This document shows positions 11,846 through 23,599 of a stretch of 64,000 bases of DNA, piece by piece. Numbering within the stretch: the stretch's first letter is position 1; each line of letters opens with the position of its first letter. The position numbers and the translations under genes were made by a program. Source of the DNA: Siphonodentalium dalli (taxonomy: Eukaryota; Mollusca; Scaphopoda; Gadilida; Siphonodentaliidae); assembly GCA_032622095.1 (NCBI GenBank), contig CP136066.1, forward strand, positions 91,781,319 to 91,845,318, written 5' to 3'. The notes under the pieces were generated by a model. The model saw only the letters and a program-made list of their open reading frames with translations. It was not told the origin of the DNA and did not search any database.

Positions 11846-12167
11846 AATTTAGTATGTGAAACATGTATCCCGGTGGAGGTATCGAGTGGACGGAGAAAGT
11901 GTTTTCTTTATCATTAGATGAACAAAATTTAAACTCCCAATTTGGATAGACCCGACCAGGAATTATAGAACAACCATCTATATAAGCCGAGCAATATTTA
12001 GCAATACACATGGACATAACATTCTTTAAGATTTTTAAACAATACCAGCTATCCACATCTATATGGCTAAACATATCATTGGCATATATAGATGAGCTGT
12101 TGTAGTTGTTACATTGATGCTGGTCGGGTTTTTCCAAATTTAATACTAAAACAGAATTATCCATAAG
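11846..12167 (-). CDS. Gene C, candidate terminal exon (cysteine-containing)
   Basis: On the minus strand the frame from CTT-ATG at 12167 to TAA at 11846 encodes LMDNSVLVLNLEKPDQHQC and about 88 more residues. There are eight cysteines, including DSWYCLK, IAKYCSAY and EFKFCSS, and the end is PPPGYMFHILN. AATAAA motifs occur about 45-60 bp past the stop on this strand. The proposed acceptor AG at 12169-12168 lies at the very edge of the transposon 12170-13450. In that reading the exon joins 13644-13469 in phase 0. The alternative is an ATG start at 12164 with no splicing, or a pseudogene. No domain is recognised. Confidence 0.3.
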
Positions 12168-12169
12168 CT

Positions 12170-13450
12170 ACGGTGGCTGGTTTAGGACATGAGAATTTGT
12201 TTTGTATTTCGTGGCCACGAAATACTAAGTCGTGGCCACGAAATAACTAATTTGGTGGCCACAAAATACTAATTCGTGGCCAAGAAATAACTAATTCGTG
12301 GTCACGAAATACTAATTCGTGGCCACGAAATAACTGATTGACCTTTGCATATATCCAGATATATCCATATACCTTTACGGTATGGTTACACTAGCTTGAT
12401 GATGTTTTAGAAACAATGCGTACGATCGCAGAGAAGCTACTATAAACCCCTTATGGCGTGGGACCCGGGCTCTATGGGGGACATGGACGTCCTATATAAA
12501 CTAGCTCAGAGAGAACGGGGAAAACACGGGTCAGGTGGCTCCAAGACAAACTGAATATTCATTAGTTTTTACCACAAGGGATCGAATGGGAATGCCATTT
12601 CTCTCGGCATATTGGCCGAGATTTAAGTCAAATAAGGGGTTTTGTAGGGTGGGCCCAAAAACAAGCTTATAACTATTCACCCGTTTCAACCATACCCGAT
12701 CCAAAATGGTCGCCGCTCAGAAGGTGTCAAATGGGGTACATATTATTACTTGACCGATATAGATCAAATAAAGGGTGTTGTATCGTGGCCCACAAAGCAA
12801 GCTAAATTTTCACACATTCAACCCACTCGAGCGAAAATGATAACTGATCAGAGGGGTCCATATATGGTACCATGTAATCCCCCCTAATGTAGGTCAAATA
12901 CAGTGTGTTGTGGGTGACCCCTGAGACAAACTAAATGTTCACCCGCTTTCACCATCCCCGAACCAAAATGGCCACCCCAGATGGGTTCAATTATGACACC
13001 TATACAATTTCTCGACCCCTTAACCGTTTGATGTGGTATAATTGGTGCTGTAGGGTGGCCCCAAGATATACTGAATGTCGTGGGTGCGTGTGTAACCCAC
13101 CCGCAGGACGGCGGCAACTTTGGATCGGGTTGGTGAAAGGGGTGATTACTTAATTTGTTTTACGTGCCACCCTACAGCACACTTTATCTCAAATTGCCGT
13201 GGCCCATGCCAAGATGGTGGACAACTACAACCAGATCATCTCTATTCGCTTCCATTACAACAATGGGACTGACGATCGTATATCACAATTAGTTGTTTCG
13301 TGGCCACGAATTATTTATTTCTTGACCACGAATTAGTATTTCATGGCCACGAATTAGTTATTTCGTGGCCACAAATTAGTTATTTCCTGGCCACGAATTA
13401 GTATTTCGTGACCACGAAATAAATAAAAAAAATATTCCCATGTCCTAAAA
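12170..13450. mobile_element. TIR transposon with subterminal palindrome arrays
   Basis: The left end, ACGGTGGCTGGTTTAGGACA, is the terminus shared with the element at 23860-24227. The right end keeps CATGTCCTAAA and then diverges. Next to each end is an array of about six to seven units containing the palindrome TTCGTGGCCACGAA (12203-12333 and 13286-13424), in inverted orientation relative to each other. The middle (about 12540-13140) holds degenerate ~130-bp tandem units with CAAAATGG and CACCC landmarks. There is no transposase frame, so it is nonautonomous. It fills nearly all of gene C's predicted intron. Confidence 0.7.
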
Positions 13451-13468
13451 TTTTTGACTGACACTTAC

Positions 13469-13644
13469 ATAAATATGACTCCCAGATTTGTTAGCACACA
13501 ACTCCGTATTGTGCGGTACTTCGTCCTGGCAATAAACATTAATTTTGTCAATTGATGAAAAAACACCATCAATCAATTTTACAACGACATCCTGAAACTT
13601 TAGTCTTGATAAACATTGCATTTGTATAATAGTGGACATTATCA
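13469..13644 (-). CDS. Gene C, candidate internal exon
   Basis: The minus-strand exon is bounded by an acceptor (ACGTACTTCAG, exon start 13644) and a strong GTAAGT donor after codon TAT at 13469. It reads IMSTIIQMQCLSRLKF, then DVVVKLIDGVFSS, KINVYCQDEVPHN and GSHIY, with hydrophobic/polar alternation typical of a folded domain and three cysteines. Read-through past the donor gives only seven more codons before a stop. No upstream exon is assigned; the sequence above is a MITE. The product is unknown, and transcription is not demonstrated. Confidence 0.35.
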
Positions 13645-13797
13645 CTGAAGTACGTGATTGTGATGTATATGATTGGTGTGAACCACATTTTTATCAACTA
13701 CTGTAACTGGTGGCCTGACTATATTGCATGTTAATTTTGTAAAATCACATGTAGGTACGATATATTGCACGTAAGAGCCATGCATATATGATAGCCA

Positions 13798-14275
13798 TTA
13801 AAGGTACTCAATCCATAAAGAGGGTCCCCATCTCAACAGATTCCAACAACAACAATCCGATCAGAGGGTCCTATATTACTATTTCTTTGGATTTGGGGGT
13901 AACAAATATTTGATTCGAGTCGAGAAACCCATCAAACAAAGCTCAGAGTTATTAGATATTGATTTTTGAAATTTGTTATGTTCTCGAGATGAGTACTAAT
14001 AACTGCCGTAATCTGCTCTGGATGTGTACTCCAAATCTATTCAAACAGACAAGGATGGATAACTCTAAAATCAAGTGGTAATTTTAAAGCAATTTTGACT
14101 GAGTTATGGGCCAGATAGTATTCCCGATAATGAAATATAATAGATTTCTAAAATCAATATCTAATAAATCTGAGCTTTGATGGGTGACTTCCTCGACTCG
14201 AATAAAATATTTTTGACCCCCGAAGCCATTGAAATAGTAATTGAGAGGAGTTTTATCGGATTGAGTACCTTTAAG
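13798..14275. mobile_element. Foldback MITE, family R1
   Basis: It begins AAAGGTACTCAATCC and ends GGATTGAGTACCTTT, with long imperfect inverted arms. The arms include TTTGGATTTGGGGGTAA against the reverse of TTGACCCCCGAAGCCA, and CATCAAACAAAGCTCAGAG against CTGAGCTTTGATG. Noncoding. Other members are at 59614-60058 (complete), 666-990 and 56690-56800 (partial). Confidence 0.75.
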
Positions 14276-14577
14276 ATATGTAATTAAGTAATTTGTGGCA
14301 AGATCCCCCATGTTTTTCGATTTCAAAGAACAAAGAAATCCACTTACCGAACTTGCTATGCGTAATAGCATGTTTTTATTACCAGGTGGATGGGAAAAAA
14401 ATAGAGGGGTACACAAACAAAAGCCTCACACAAACCTGTTTCCACTAAAATATCAAGCTGGAAACAGGTAGATTCTGAAAATAGACACACTGGTGGTATA
14501 GAAACTGTGCTCACATCGCTTTTAACATTCCGAAAACGCGCGACCATTTTTTTCGACATAAGGAATCCGACTACATA

Positions 14578-14935
14578 ACGAGTTGAAGATCTTGTATATC
14601 ACATGCAAAAAACTAGAGTTTTATTCCATTCAAAAAAATCCTTAAAAGTAGCTTTAAAATGCATACGTTTATATCGTGGGCAAAAACGCTTTACAACTGT
14701 ATACAACAGTATTGCGCGCTCAGGATTGCGACGAAAAATATAGTCCCCAATTTGCCTCTTTGTTTTTGTCTATTTTCGTTAGTGCAACGAAGTTGGGCAA
14801 TAATTATCTTTAATGGTCTAATCAATAATTTTGCATTGTCTGGTTTTTCTGTCATGCGCCGCTATTCAAAATAATATTAATCCGCCTAATAAATGTAAAG
14901 TAATTTTGTTGGCGCGCTGCCAAGTTGGCGGGAAA
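14578..14935 (+). repeat. Dispersed repeat, copy 2 (see 286-660)
   Basis: Direct copy of 286-660. It shares GAGTTGAA..ATCTTGTATA, AGTATTGCGCGCTCAGG, ATAGTCCCC and GTGCAACGAAGTTGGGCAA. The open frame inside is not conserved between the copies. Confidence 0.6.
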
Positions 14936-15789
14936 CATGTACTTATTCGTCACCAGTAACATATACATTATGTGATATAAGGAAATATGTAATGGCTTTT
15001 TAAATGATATAATGGGGGTTTCATGTGATATATATTATGTATCGGGACCATTAGCGGACAGACTCGGAGACGTGACTTTTAGGTGGCAAGATTCGACCCC
15101 AAAAAAATACCACCCAAAATGGGATTCCATATAGTGCAGCGGCCAAATCGAAAAAGAGCTCTAGTTTTCGAGATACCCCTACCCAAGGTAGAACAAGTCG
15201 ATACCAACTTTTTTTTAAAGAAATATATATTGTTCACGAAAATGACAGTGAAAAATAACAGAATTGGTGGTGGCTATTGTCAAACCGATGATGAACGATA
15301 CCCACCAGTCACTTTTCCAGAAATTAACGATTTTTGGTAAAGTGAGCCCTGTGGCTAAATCCTAACTTATTTGCCAACATTGTTGGTGTTAAAATTACAG
15401 CATCGTAACATAGCTCAACTTTATAGGACAAAAGTGTTGGTTTATTTTGATTTTCCTGCTATTTGGAGCTTAAACATTTATTTTCTGCTATAAAATCTCT
15501 CTTTTTCACAGAAATATTTTCTTTCAATCATTATCATTCAAAAATCGGAAACATTTTATTGATAATAGTTAAGATAAACATGCATCGACGTCTACATTGT
15601 AGGACTGAAATATTTATTTTAAACAGCATATGACACACAATTTATACATAAAGTTTCACAATTATCAAACAAAATCACATTTGTTGACAAAGTGATTGTT
15701 AGTTTCCCTCTAAGTAATAAGAAATATAGAATAAAAATATGATGTTCAAATAAATCCCCCCTATATATATATATATAGTCCACATTGAA

Positions 15790-18737
15790 CATAATATGTG
15801 GAACCGAAAACTTAAAGACAACCCGGATTTTCCAAATAACCATGTTAATCAACAAGAGATGCGGCCAAAACGGTGGAAACCGGAATTTAAAGGCGTATTT
15901 GCGCAACAAATTAGTGAGGAATCTGTCGGGAAACTCGTTTCGCAACTAGATGGCCTCAAGTATAGTAATAAACATACGCACGCAGAAGTAAACCGAATCT
16001 GCAGCGACATAACTGGAGTTTTAGTAGAAGCCGCAAACAAGACGTGTGGAACGTTTCAATGTGGTAACCATAAATCTACACGACAGCGAAGAATACACAA
16101 ATCATGGTTTGACGAAGATTGTAAGAAACAATGCGACTGTTTCCATAGAGCAAAATCCGATTATCAACGTGATCGAAATGATAAAAATAAGGATATATTA
16201 AGATTAACCGGTATAGATTATCGTAAAATGATGGATAATAAAATAAGAAACGAACGTAACTCAAACATCGCCGAATTACGGAGCTTTCGCTCTGAGGCTG
16301 GTGGTGACTTTTGGAAACAATTAGACAAACTCACAAATAGCGATCGACCAGCACCGAATAGTAGTAAAGTTGATATAGGTGATTTTTATGAATATTTTAA
16401 AGCAATGAATGGAGATACAGACGAAAAAGCAGATCTTGCAGATCATATAGATGAGTTGTTTTGTGAATTAAATCTGAATGAAATGAACAACAAAATAACA
16501 GAGGAAGAAATCCGCACGGCAATTCACAATTTGCGTAACAATAAAGCTTCAGGACTCGATCATCTATGCAATGAATATTTCAAATCTTCTGTTGATGTAT
16601 TGATTGATGTTTATGTAAAAATGTTTAACTTAATACCAGATACGGGATTATATCCCACATATTGGCCACTGGTGTCATAAGACCGATTTACAAAAAGAGC
16701 GGGGATGTAAGTAATACCGATTCATACAGGGGAATTACGCTTTTAAGCTGTTTCTCAAAAATGTTCACATCGATACTAAATGTAAGGCTATCAAAATTTT
16801 CAGATGAGATGAAGCTATTTAATGACAACCAGACCGGGTTTCGAAAGAATTATTCGACATCTGATAACATATTTGTTCTTAGTAGTCTTATCAATATATA
16901 CCTGGTGAGTGGGAGAAAACTGTACTGCACGTTCATCGATTTCAGGAAGGCATATGATACGATTTGGCGGGAAGCTCTATTTCTTAAATTGTTGCGAAAC
17001 GGTATCAACGGGAAGCTTTTTAGGGTAATTAAAAACATGTAAAGCCAAATAAAAACTTGTGTGAAGAATGAAGTTGATCGATCTGAGTTCTTCAGCAGCA
17101 ACATATGTCTTTTCCAGGGAGAGATAATGTCACCTTTCCTATTTTCACTTTACGTAAATGACTTACAGAGTTATCTTAATGACTGCGCCATATGTAATCT
17201 CAAATTTATTGATGAACTGTTCTATGAAAGTTTGAAATGCTATATATGTCTATTGTGTTTACTTTATGCCGATGACACTGTACTCATGACCGACGACGAA
17301 GCATGCATGCATAGGGCACTTTCGGCTTTTCAGGACTATACTGACGCATGGGGTCTGCAAGTAAACACTAATAAAACGAAGGTAGTAATTTTCTGTAAGA
17401 AACAACCAAAAAGATTACCAATATTCAAGATTAACGATTCCGAATTGAAGATTGTTAAATAATTCGTGTATCTGGGTGTAGAATTTTTCTTTAATGGTAG
17501 GTTCTGTAGATCGATCAAGAGAACTTGTAAATTGGCAACGAAAGCGATTTACGCGCTGTTTAACAAAGTCAGAAACCTGGAGTTGCCAGTCGATGTGATG
17601 TTATATTTGTTTGATGTAATGGTTGTGCCAATACTTCTGTATGGTAGCGAAGTTTGGTGCCACGAGGATATAAAATCCATTGAAAGTGTGCATCTTAAGT
17701 TTTGTAAAATGGTACTAGGTATGAAATCATGTACACCAAATTATATGGTATATGGTGAACTCGGACGACACCCATTGTCGATCGAAGTTAAATGTAGAAC
17801 AATATCCTATTGGTCAAAATTGCTCTCAAATGAAGGATCCGAAATCACGAAAAATGTATACAAACTGACCAAAGTTATCCACGAGCGCGACCCAATGTTC
17901 GGTACAAAATTAAGATGGATGGTGTTCATACAGAAAACTATAAACGGGGCAGGCCTCAATTATATGTGGGAAGAACAAACAGTCTAGAGCGAAAATACAA
18001 TTACTTAAACGAATTTTGACAGATCAGTTTATACAAGTGTAGCATCCACATCGAGGGGCCATCTCTATAGAGCTATAACCCCGTCCCCCAAAATGAGAAA
18101 ATAGATTTGCCAAGCCACTTATCTGAATATGTTATGAAGATTAGGACATCGAATCATAGGCTTGCCATTGAGAGTGGGCGGTGGAAGAAAACGAACAAAG
18201 AAGAGAGATTATGTACCTTGTGTAAGAATGGAATAGGGGACGAATATCACCTGATGATAACTTGCATATGTTTCTCAGAAATTAGACAAAAGTATATACC
18301 CGAATATTACTGGAAATACCCAAACGTGTATAAATTTCACAAACTTCTCTACGTTGAGAATATAGCCGTATTGAAAAATGTGGCTATATATTTGAAGCTA
18401 GCCATGAGAGAATACAGCATGAAGACTTAATCTGCGTGCGACTGGGTATTTGGGCCACGTCATAATTGTCTCACACAGGGATACATTTATCTTGCCCCTG
18501 CTTTCTCGATGTGGGTGTGCACTGTTCACGTTGCCCTTTATGCAAAACAATAGCCATATAGTACCAAGGCATGTTTGGTTCACATCAAAGGACTTGGTGA
18601 CATATATAGTTGTCGGTCCAATGGCCTGTGTCTGTCTCCCATTGTAGGCATCCTAATCCACATTTGTATATTTGTATATATGTTTTTGCATGTAATATGT
18701 TAAAGCATGTCTATCAATAAAGCATACCATACCATAC
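15790..18737 (+). mobile_element. 5'-truncated non-LTR retrotransposon (LINE, Jockey/CR1-like group)
   Basis: It contains a linker region, reverse transcriptase, a C-terminal region with a CCHC-like knuckle and a 3' tail of ACCAT repeats after CAATAAAGC. The endonuclease domain is missing, as in copies truncated during target-primed reverse transcription. Upstream of 15790 the sequence is unrelated AT-rich DNA. The clade is judged from RT motif style only; CR1, Jockey and L2-type groups are not separable here. Confidence 0.85.
15796..18430 (+). pseudogene. Degenerate LINE ORF2 (reverse transcriptase)
   Basis: The reading frame runs 15796-16680, shifts by one base near 16670, then continues 16662-17987 with in-frame stops at about 17040 and 17460, and shifts again before 18107-18430. 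The RT blocks are clear: SYRGITLLSCFSKMF, NQTGFRKNYST, the catalytic FIDFRKAYD near 16932, GEIMSPFLFSLYVNDL, and the YADD box at 17265, followed by LQVNTNKTK and LYGSEVW. The C-terminal part has C-x2-C-x8-H-x4-C at 18212-18265. With two internal stops and two frameshifts it cannot make an active enzyme, but the catalytic residues are still present, so inactivation is fairly recent. Confidence 0.85.
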
Positions 18738-18849
18738 AAATATGGCAGTTATCTCAGTTAATATACCGGTATTTCTAAATCAAAAGCAAAATATTATGAT
18801 ATGTAGCTGAGAGAACGTTGTCATATATTCAGTTCGTTGGGTAGATGAT

Positions 18850-21240
18850 CTCCAAACAATCAAACAAATTAAAATTGTCTTTCTTATTTACCGTTTGCTT
18901 GTTGTAAGGTGCCGCAGGCTTTTAGGAACGACCCCATCCATAGTAATTCATTAGTAATTGTATATTTCCTGATCGAATAGGATTTTCTCCACACACTCTG
19001 TTAAAATATATAGCATTTCATTTTAGTTCGTAGAGTTCAAGACTTAAAATAGGGTAGGGGGTCCCCCAAGACAGTGAAAATCCGCATTTCGTATATGCCA
19101 GCCAATTATTGCAAAGTGTCCCAGGTTTCAGGAACCAGCCCATCAATATAAATTATTTATTTTCTGAACACTAAAATCTGTCCACACCCTCAGTTAAAAC
19201 TGACATTGCTTGATTTATTTTTTATTTGTAAAATAACAAATGATATATAACAACAAAAATGAAGGATAAGTAGATGATACGTACTGTGCAGGCCAGAGCA
19301 GCATGCTCATGGTTGGTCGTCTTCCGGTTGCCCTTGTATTGAGATATATAAAACATAAAGGATGGTGGATGAAAATAAAGATGTATTTAAAGATGTATGA
19401 GATCAGATACCTTCAGTTCGTGATGTTTTCATGACTTAAAATAACGTAGGTGATCACAAAAACAGTTAAAATTGTATTCTTGTTATTTGCCAGCAGCTTT
19501 TTGTAAATTGTCCCAGGCTGTCGGATATCAACACAGCCTTGTAATCGTATGGTGCCTGATAGAATAGCCATCGGTTGATATTGAGATCATAATCCCTTCC
19601 GTACCTTATGTGTTCAATACTCAATATAATAATGGTGAGATACATATGACAGTGAAAATTCGCCTTTATTATTTGACAGCCGCTTGTTGTGAAGTGTCGC
19701 ATGGTGCAGGCTTTCGGGAACCGACACATCCATGGGGTATATATCCTGATGCACCTTTGGTCGCATTGTCTGTTAATATTGAGAGCATTTCATTTCAGCA
19801 TGTGGTGTCGTTAAAGACTTCAAATAGGATAGCGGGTTCGCAGACAGAAAATTTGCCTTTCTTATTTGCCAGCCACTTTTCGTAAAGAGCCTATGCTTTC
19901 ACAACCAAATCCATATTTATATATAAATTGTGTACTTCCTCATACAACTACCAATTAGCATACTCTCTGTCGTTCCAGTTCGTGGTGTGTTCTAGTCTTA
20001 ACATTGGGTATAGTGTCCTAAAACAGTAAACAATCACATGTTTTAATTGCCAGTCGCTTTTTGTAATGTGTCCCTGGCTGTCATGTACCTACCCTTTTAT
20101 AACAATTTTGTATTAGCTTATACAATAGTCATGTGTACACACCGTCGTTTGACATTGAGATCACATCCATTCAGTTTGTAACGGGTTCAATCGTTAAATG
20201 GGGTAGAGGGTCCACAACAACCGTGAAAATTCGTCTTTATCGTTTTTCAGCAGCTTTTTGTAAGGTGTCACATGCTTTCGAATAGTGAACCAACCTATCA
20301 TTAAATATTGCATATTTTCTGATAGAACAACTATTCCACCAACATTTCTGGTAAAATTGATAGCATATCCCTGTAGAATGTTCAGACTTCAAATAGGGAT
20401 TGGGTGTCCCCTGAGACAGTGGAAATTAGCCTTTTTTCGTTTGCCACCCTCTTTTTGTAAAGTTCAAAAGGATTTCGTGAACCATCCCATCTATACACAT
20501 TTCCTGATATAATACATTTTCCCACACTATCAGTTAATATGGAAAGCATATCATTTCAGTTCGTGGCATGTTTAAGACTTCAAATGGGATAGTGGTGTCC
20601 TCAAAACAGAACATTCTCATTTCGTATTTGCCAGCTACTTTTTGTAAAAATGCCCCAGGATTTCGGGGTGACCAACCCACCCATACCAATTGTTTGTTCC
20701 CCAATAGCACACTACCTTTCGTTCACACACCCAGCTAATTTGAGAATATATAACTTCAGTTTATAGTGTGTCCGAAATATTAAATGGGTTAGAATGTCCT
20801 CCAATAACAGAGCTAATTCGCCTTTCTCGTTTGCCAGCCGCTTATCCCAGTATCCCAGACAATCGGAACCAACCAATCCATACAGATGTGTATTTCCTGA
20901 TATAGCATCCACTTCTCTAAACCCGCAGTTAATATTGGGAGCATATCAGTTCAGTTCGTAATGTTTTCAAGACTTCAAATTGGGTAGGGGGCATCAAAAC
21001 AAAGAAAATTCACATTTCGTATTTTCCAGCTGCCTTTTGTAAAGTGCCCTAGGTTTTCTGGAACCACCTATACACATTCTATATAATCCACGACAACACT
21101 ATCTTTCGTTCACTCATTTAATATTCGGAGCATATACCTTTCAGTTTGTAGTGTATTTAAGACTTTAAATGGGGTAGGGGCCTTCAAAACAAAGAAATTC
21201 AACTTTCTTATTTGCCAGCCGCCTTTTAAAAAAGTGTTCT
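18850..21240. repeat. ~190-bp satellite, about 12 tandem copies
   Basis: The landmark TTTGCCAGCCGCTTTTTGTA recurs at about 18893, 19101, 19485, 19672, 19868, 20049, 20248, 20440, 20628, 20835, 21024 and 21215. Spacing is close to 190 bp except for one gap around 19230-19450. Other conserved points per unit are CCCATCCATA, TTTCCTGATA, TTAATATTGAGAGCAT, CATTTCAGTTCGTGG and ACTTCAAATGGGGTAGGG. Units differ by 15-30%, so the array is old. Open frames inside are not maintained. The unit is near nucleosome length. Confidence 0.85.
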
Positions 21241-21980
21241 ATATATTACATTTTATACTTTGACAAATATAATCTGAAAAATGGTATGAGTTAATCAAAA
21301 GGGGTGGGAGCACAAGTTAGAGTATTGCTCCTCTTCCTTAACAATATTGAAAAGCATAATAAAATTTATATATTGTATTATGTTTGGACTCAAAGTTTGC
21401 TTAGTTGGAATGTAGTACCTAAAAGGGGTTCGAGATTCAGGGTGAGGTGTGGAGTTGTGAGTGGACAGATATCACTGATATGAGGGGATGTAGGTCATAT
21501 GGCGAGATGAGCCGAGACTTTTGATAACAATATGGGGGAATACATGAAGATATAGGCTTATTGGGATTTTGAAAGTTTTCCGTCAATGGAATCTACCTGA
21601 CGATGCAATGAACGTTTGCGTGCTGATAAACAATTTATCATTTAGAGTATTGGATAGGTTGCTTTGACCGAAGAGGATATCTTCAACACTATCAAAAAAA
21701 AAATCCATTTAGCCAAAGACGTTGGAGGAATAGTAAGCGCCTTTCTTCAACTAATGGGCACTGGAAGAACAAATGCAAAGCGTCTTCAATATAAAACCCG
21801 TATTGACAGTGGGCTGTTATGGAAAATACAGTTTCCAAGTTTATCAAAATTTAACATATCTGTTGTGATCCACTATATAAATGAAGAATAGTATGCACAC
21901 AGTATAAACAGATCCAAATGCAAATTCGTCACCAGTATACACATACGGAACAAGTAGAGACAATTGTATAAATGTTGGTC

Positions 21981-22330
21981 AAGTATCAACAATGTGTCTG
22001 AGAACAGCCTCTATAAGATATCGCAACACAACTGTAAAATATAACGTCCATTTGCTCAGTAGTTCGTAACATGAATAGATATAATTTCAACATTATTACA
22101 TGAAGCACAATTCCGTGGAGTTGGTATGTAGATGGTATTTAAGAACGCACAATGTCAAAATCGAATTTGTTCCAATGATTTTTCACAGAGCTTTGCTGAT
22201 TGTTCGACTTATATAATAATTTGCAGTTAACAAGTATCAACAATGTGTCTACTGAACAGCCTCCATCAGATATCTGAACACCACTTGAAAAATAACGCCC
22301 AGTTGCTCAGTAGTTCGCAAAGTGATTTCT
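21981..22330. repeat. Direct repeat pair, ~90 bp, 247 bp apart
   Basis: AAGTATCAACAATGTGTCT, ACAGCCTC and TTGCTCAGTAGTTCG occur in the same order at 21981-22070 and 22228-22318. Noncoding. The rest of 21250-23590 shows no gene or further repeat that I can name, apart from a short GTT microsatellite near 23140. Confidence 0.6.
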
Positions 22331-23599
22331 CGTAAATATGTTTAAGTATGAACACAGCCAGGAGGTCGATGACTTATATTACATACAATCGAGCCAAAAC
22401 GTCCGCTATTAAGAAGTCTGAACAAGGAACTTGAAGGAAGTTCATAATACTAAAGCAACATAACTGTTGCTTGATTTCTTGAAGCGACATTCAAATTGAC
22501 GTACGTGATACTTGTGAAAATGGCAGAGTCACTCGTTTCTATTCCCAAACGATTTCGTTAAAAAAAATTGTGATACAGACTCAAAGCACTCTTATGTCGA
22601 AGTGCTCCAATCCTAATGGCCACTCCGTGGTTACACTTTCTTTGAATCATAGCACATATTTCCTGTACAATGGAGATAATAGCTCGGTAAGTGTTGTCCC
22701 CCTCTCCTCATCCCTGGTGTAGACGACGCCACAATGCAACATACATATCCTTAAACCACAGCATTATACTTTTAGCTATACCATGGAGACGACTACATAT
22801 AAGTTTGGTAGAAACCGCCAACAATAAAAGTGTTCATTAACTCTGGTGCAATTTCCCCCACCGTCCCTGGTTCGAGCGGTGCGCCATTTATGTATCTGTA
22901 AACGACGTATCAAAATTATATGTACTAGAGACCTTTCGGAAAATCACGAATACGATTACGGATATGGAAATATCACGCCAGTATACGGCCAAAATTAAAT
23001 TTTTAAGCACGGGGGTTAAATTCTTATGTGAGACGTAATATACCCCACTGAGTTAATTATGTGCAGATGTGTCAATAATCAGCTTAGGGACGCTCTAACA
23101 TTATCCGTGCATGCAGAATTACCTGTTATCAATAAAATATGTTGTTGTTGTTGTAACTGGGGTATGGAAGCCTAAACATATATGTAAATATCAATGAAAT
23201 TGCTTGACGTTTGTTCAAGTTATCGCGATAACAGACACACACATTTTATAAAAAGAAACAAGTAGCATAACTCTGGTTAGAAAGTCGGGACGGACCCGAT
23301 TTTCTGCGTACTGCTGTCACACATGACAGTTAACTCACGTACCAAAAATTGTCAGAATTCACCAATAAACGGCTATGTTATATAAGTTTGTTGCCACACG
23401 CCCCACTTCCACCCAACCGCCAACTGGCCCTCGGCATATCAATAGTCGAGTTTTGATAAAAAGTCGACGAAAAATGTCGTGTCTACATGTATACTATACT
23501 ATGTTCGCATGTGCAAGGCAATTAATGCCGATCATGTTATATACCCCTTTGGTGGACCTTGCTCTGCTATAAAGTTGGGATGTAAATTGTTATAGATCT

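Noticed and set aside
14386-14559. Upstream exon of gene C beginning MSKKMVARFRN
   Set aside because: Its possible donor gives phase 0, whereas the 13644 acceptor needs phase 1; it overlaps MITE-adjacent repeat.
15083-15340. 85-codon frame (PKMGFHIVQRPNRKRALVFE)
   Set aside because: It starts with GTG rather than ATG, has no splice sites that fit, and ends before the LINE begins. Protein-like in parts, so perhaps a repeat-derived relic, but not supportable as a gene.
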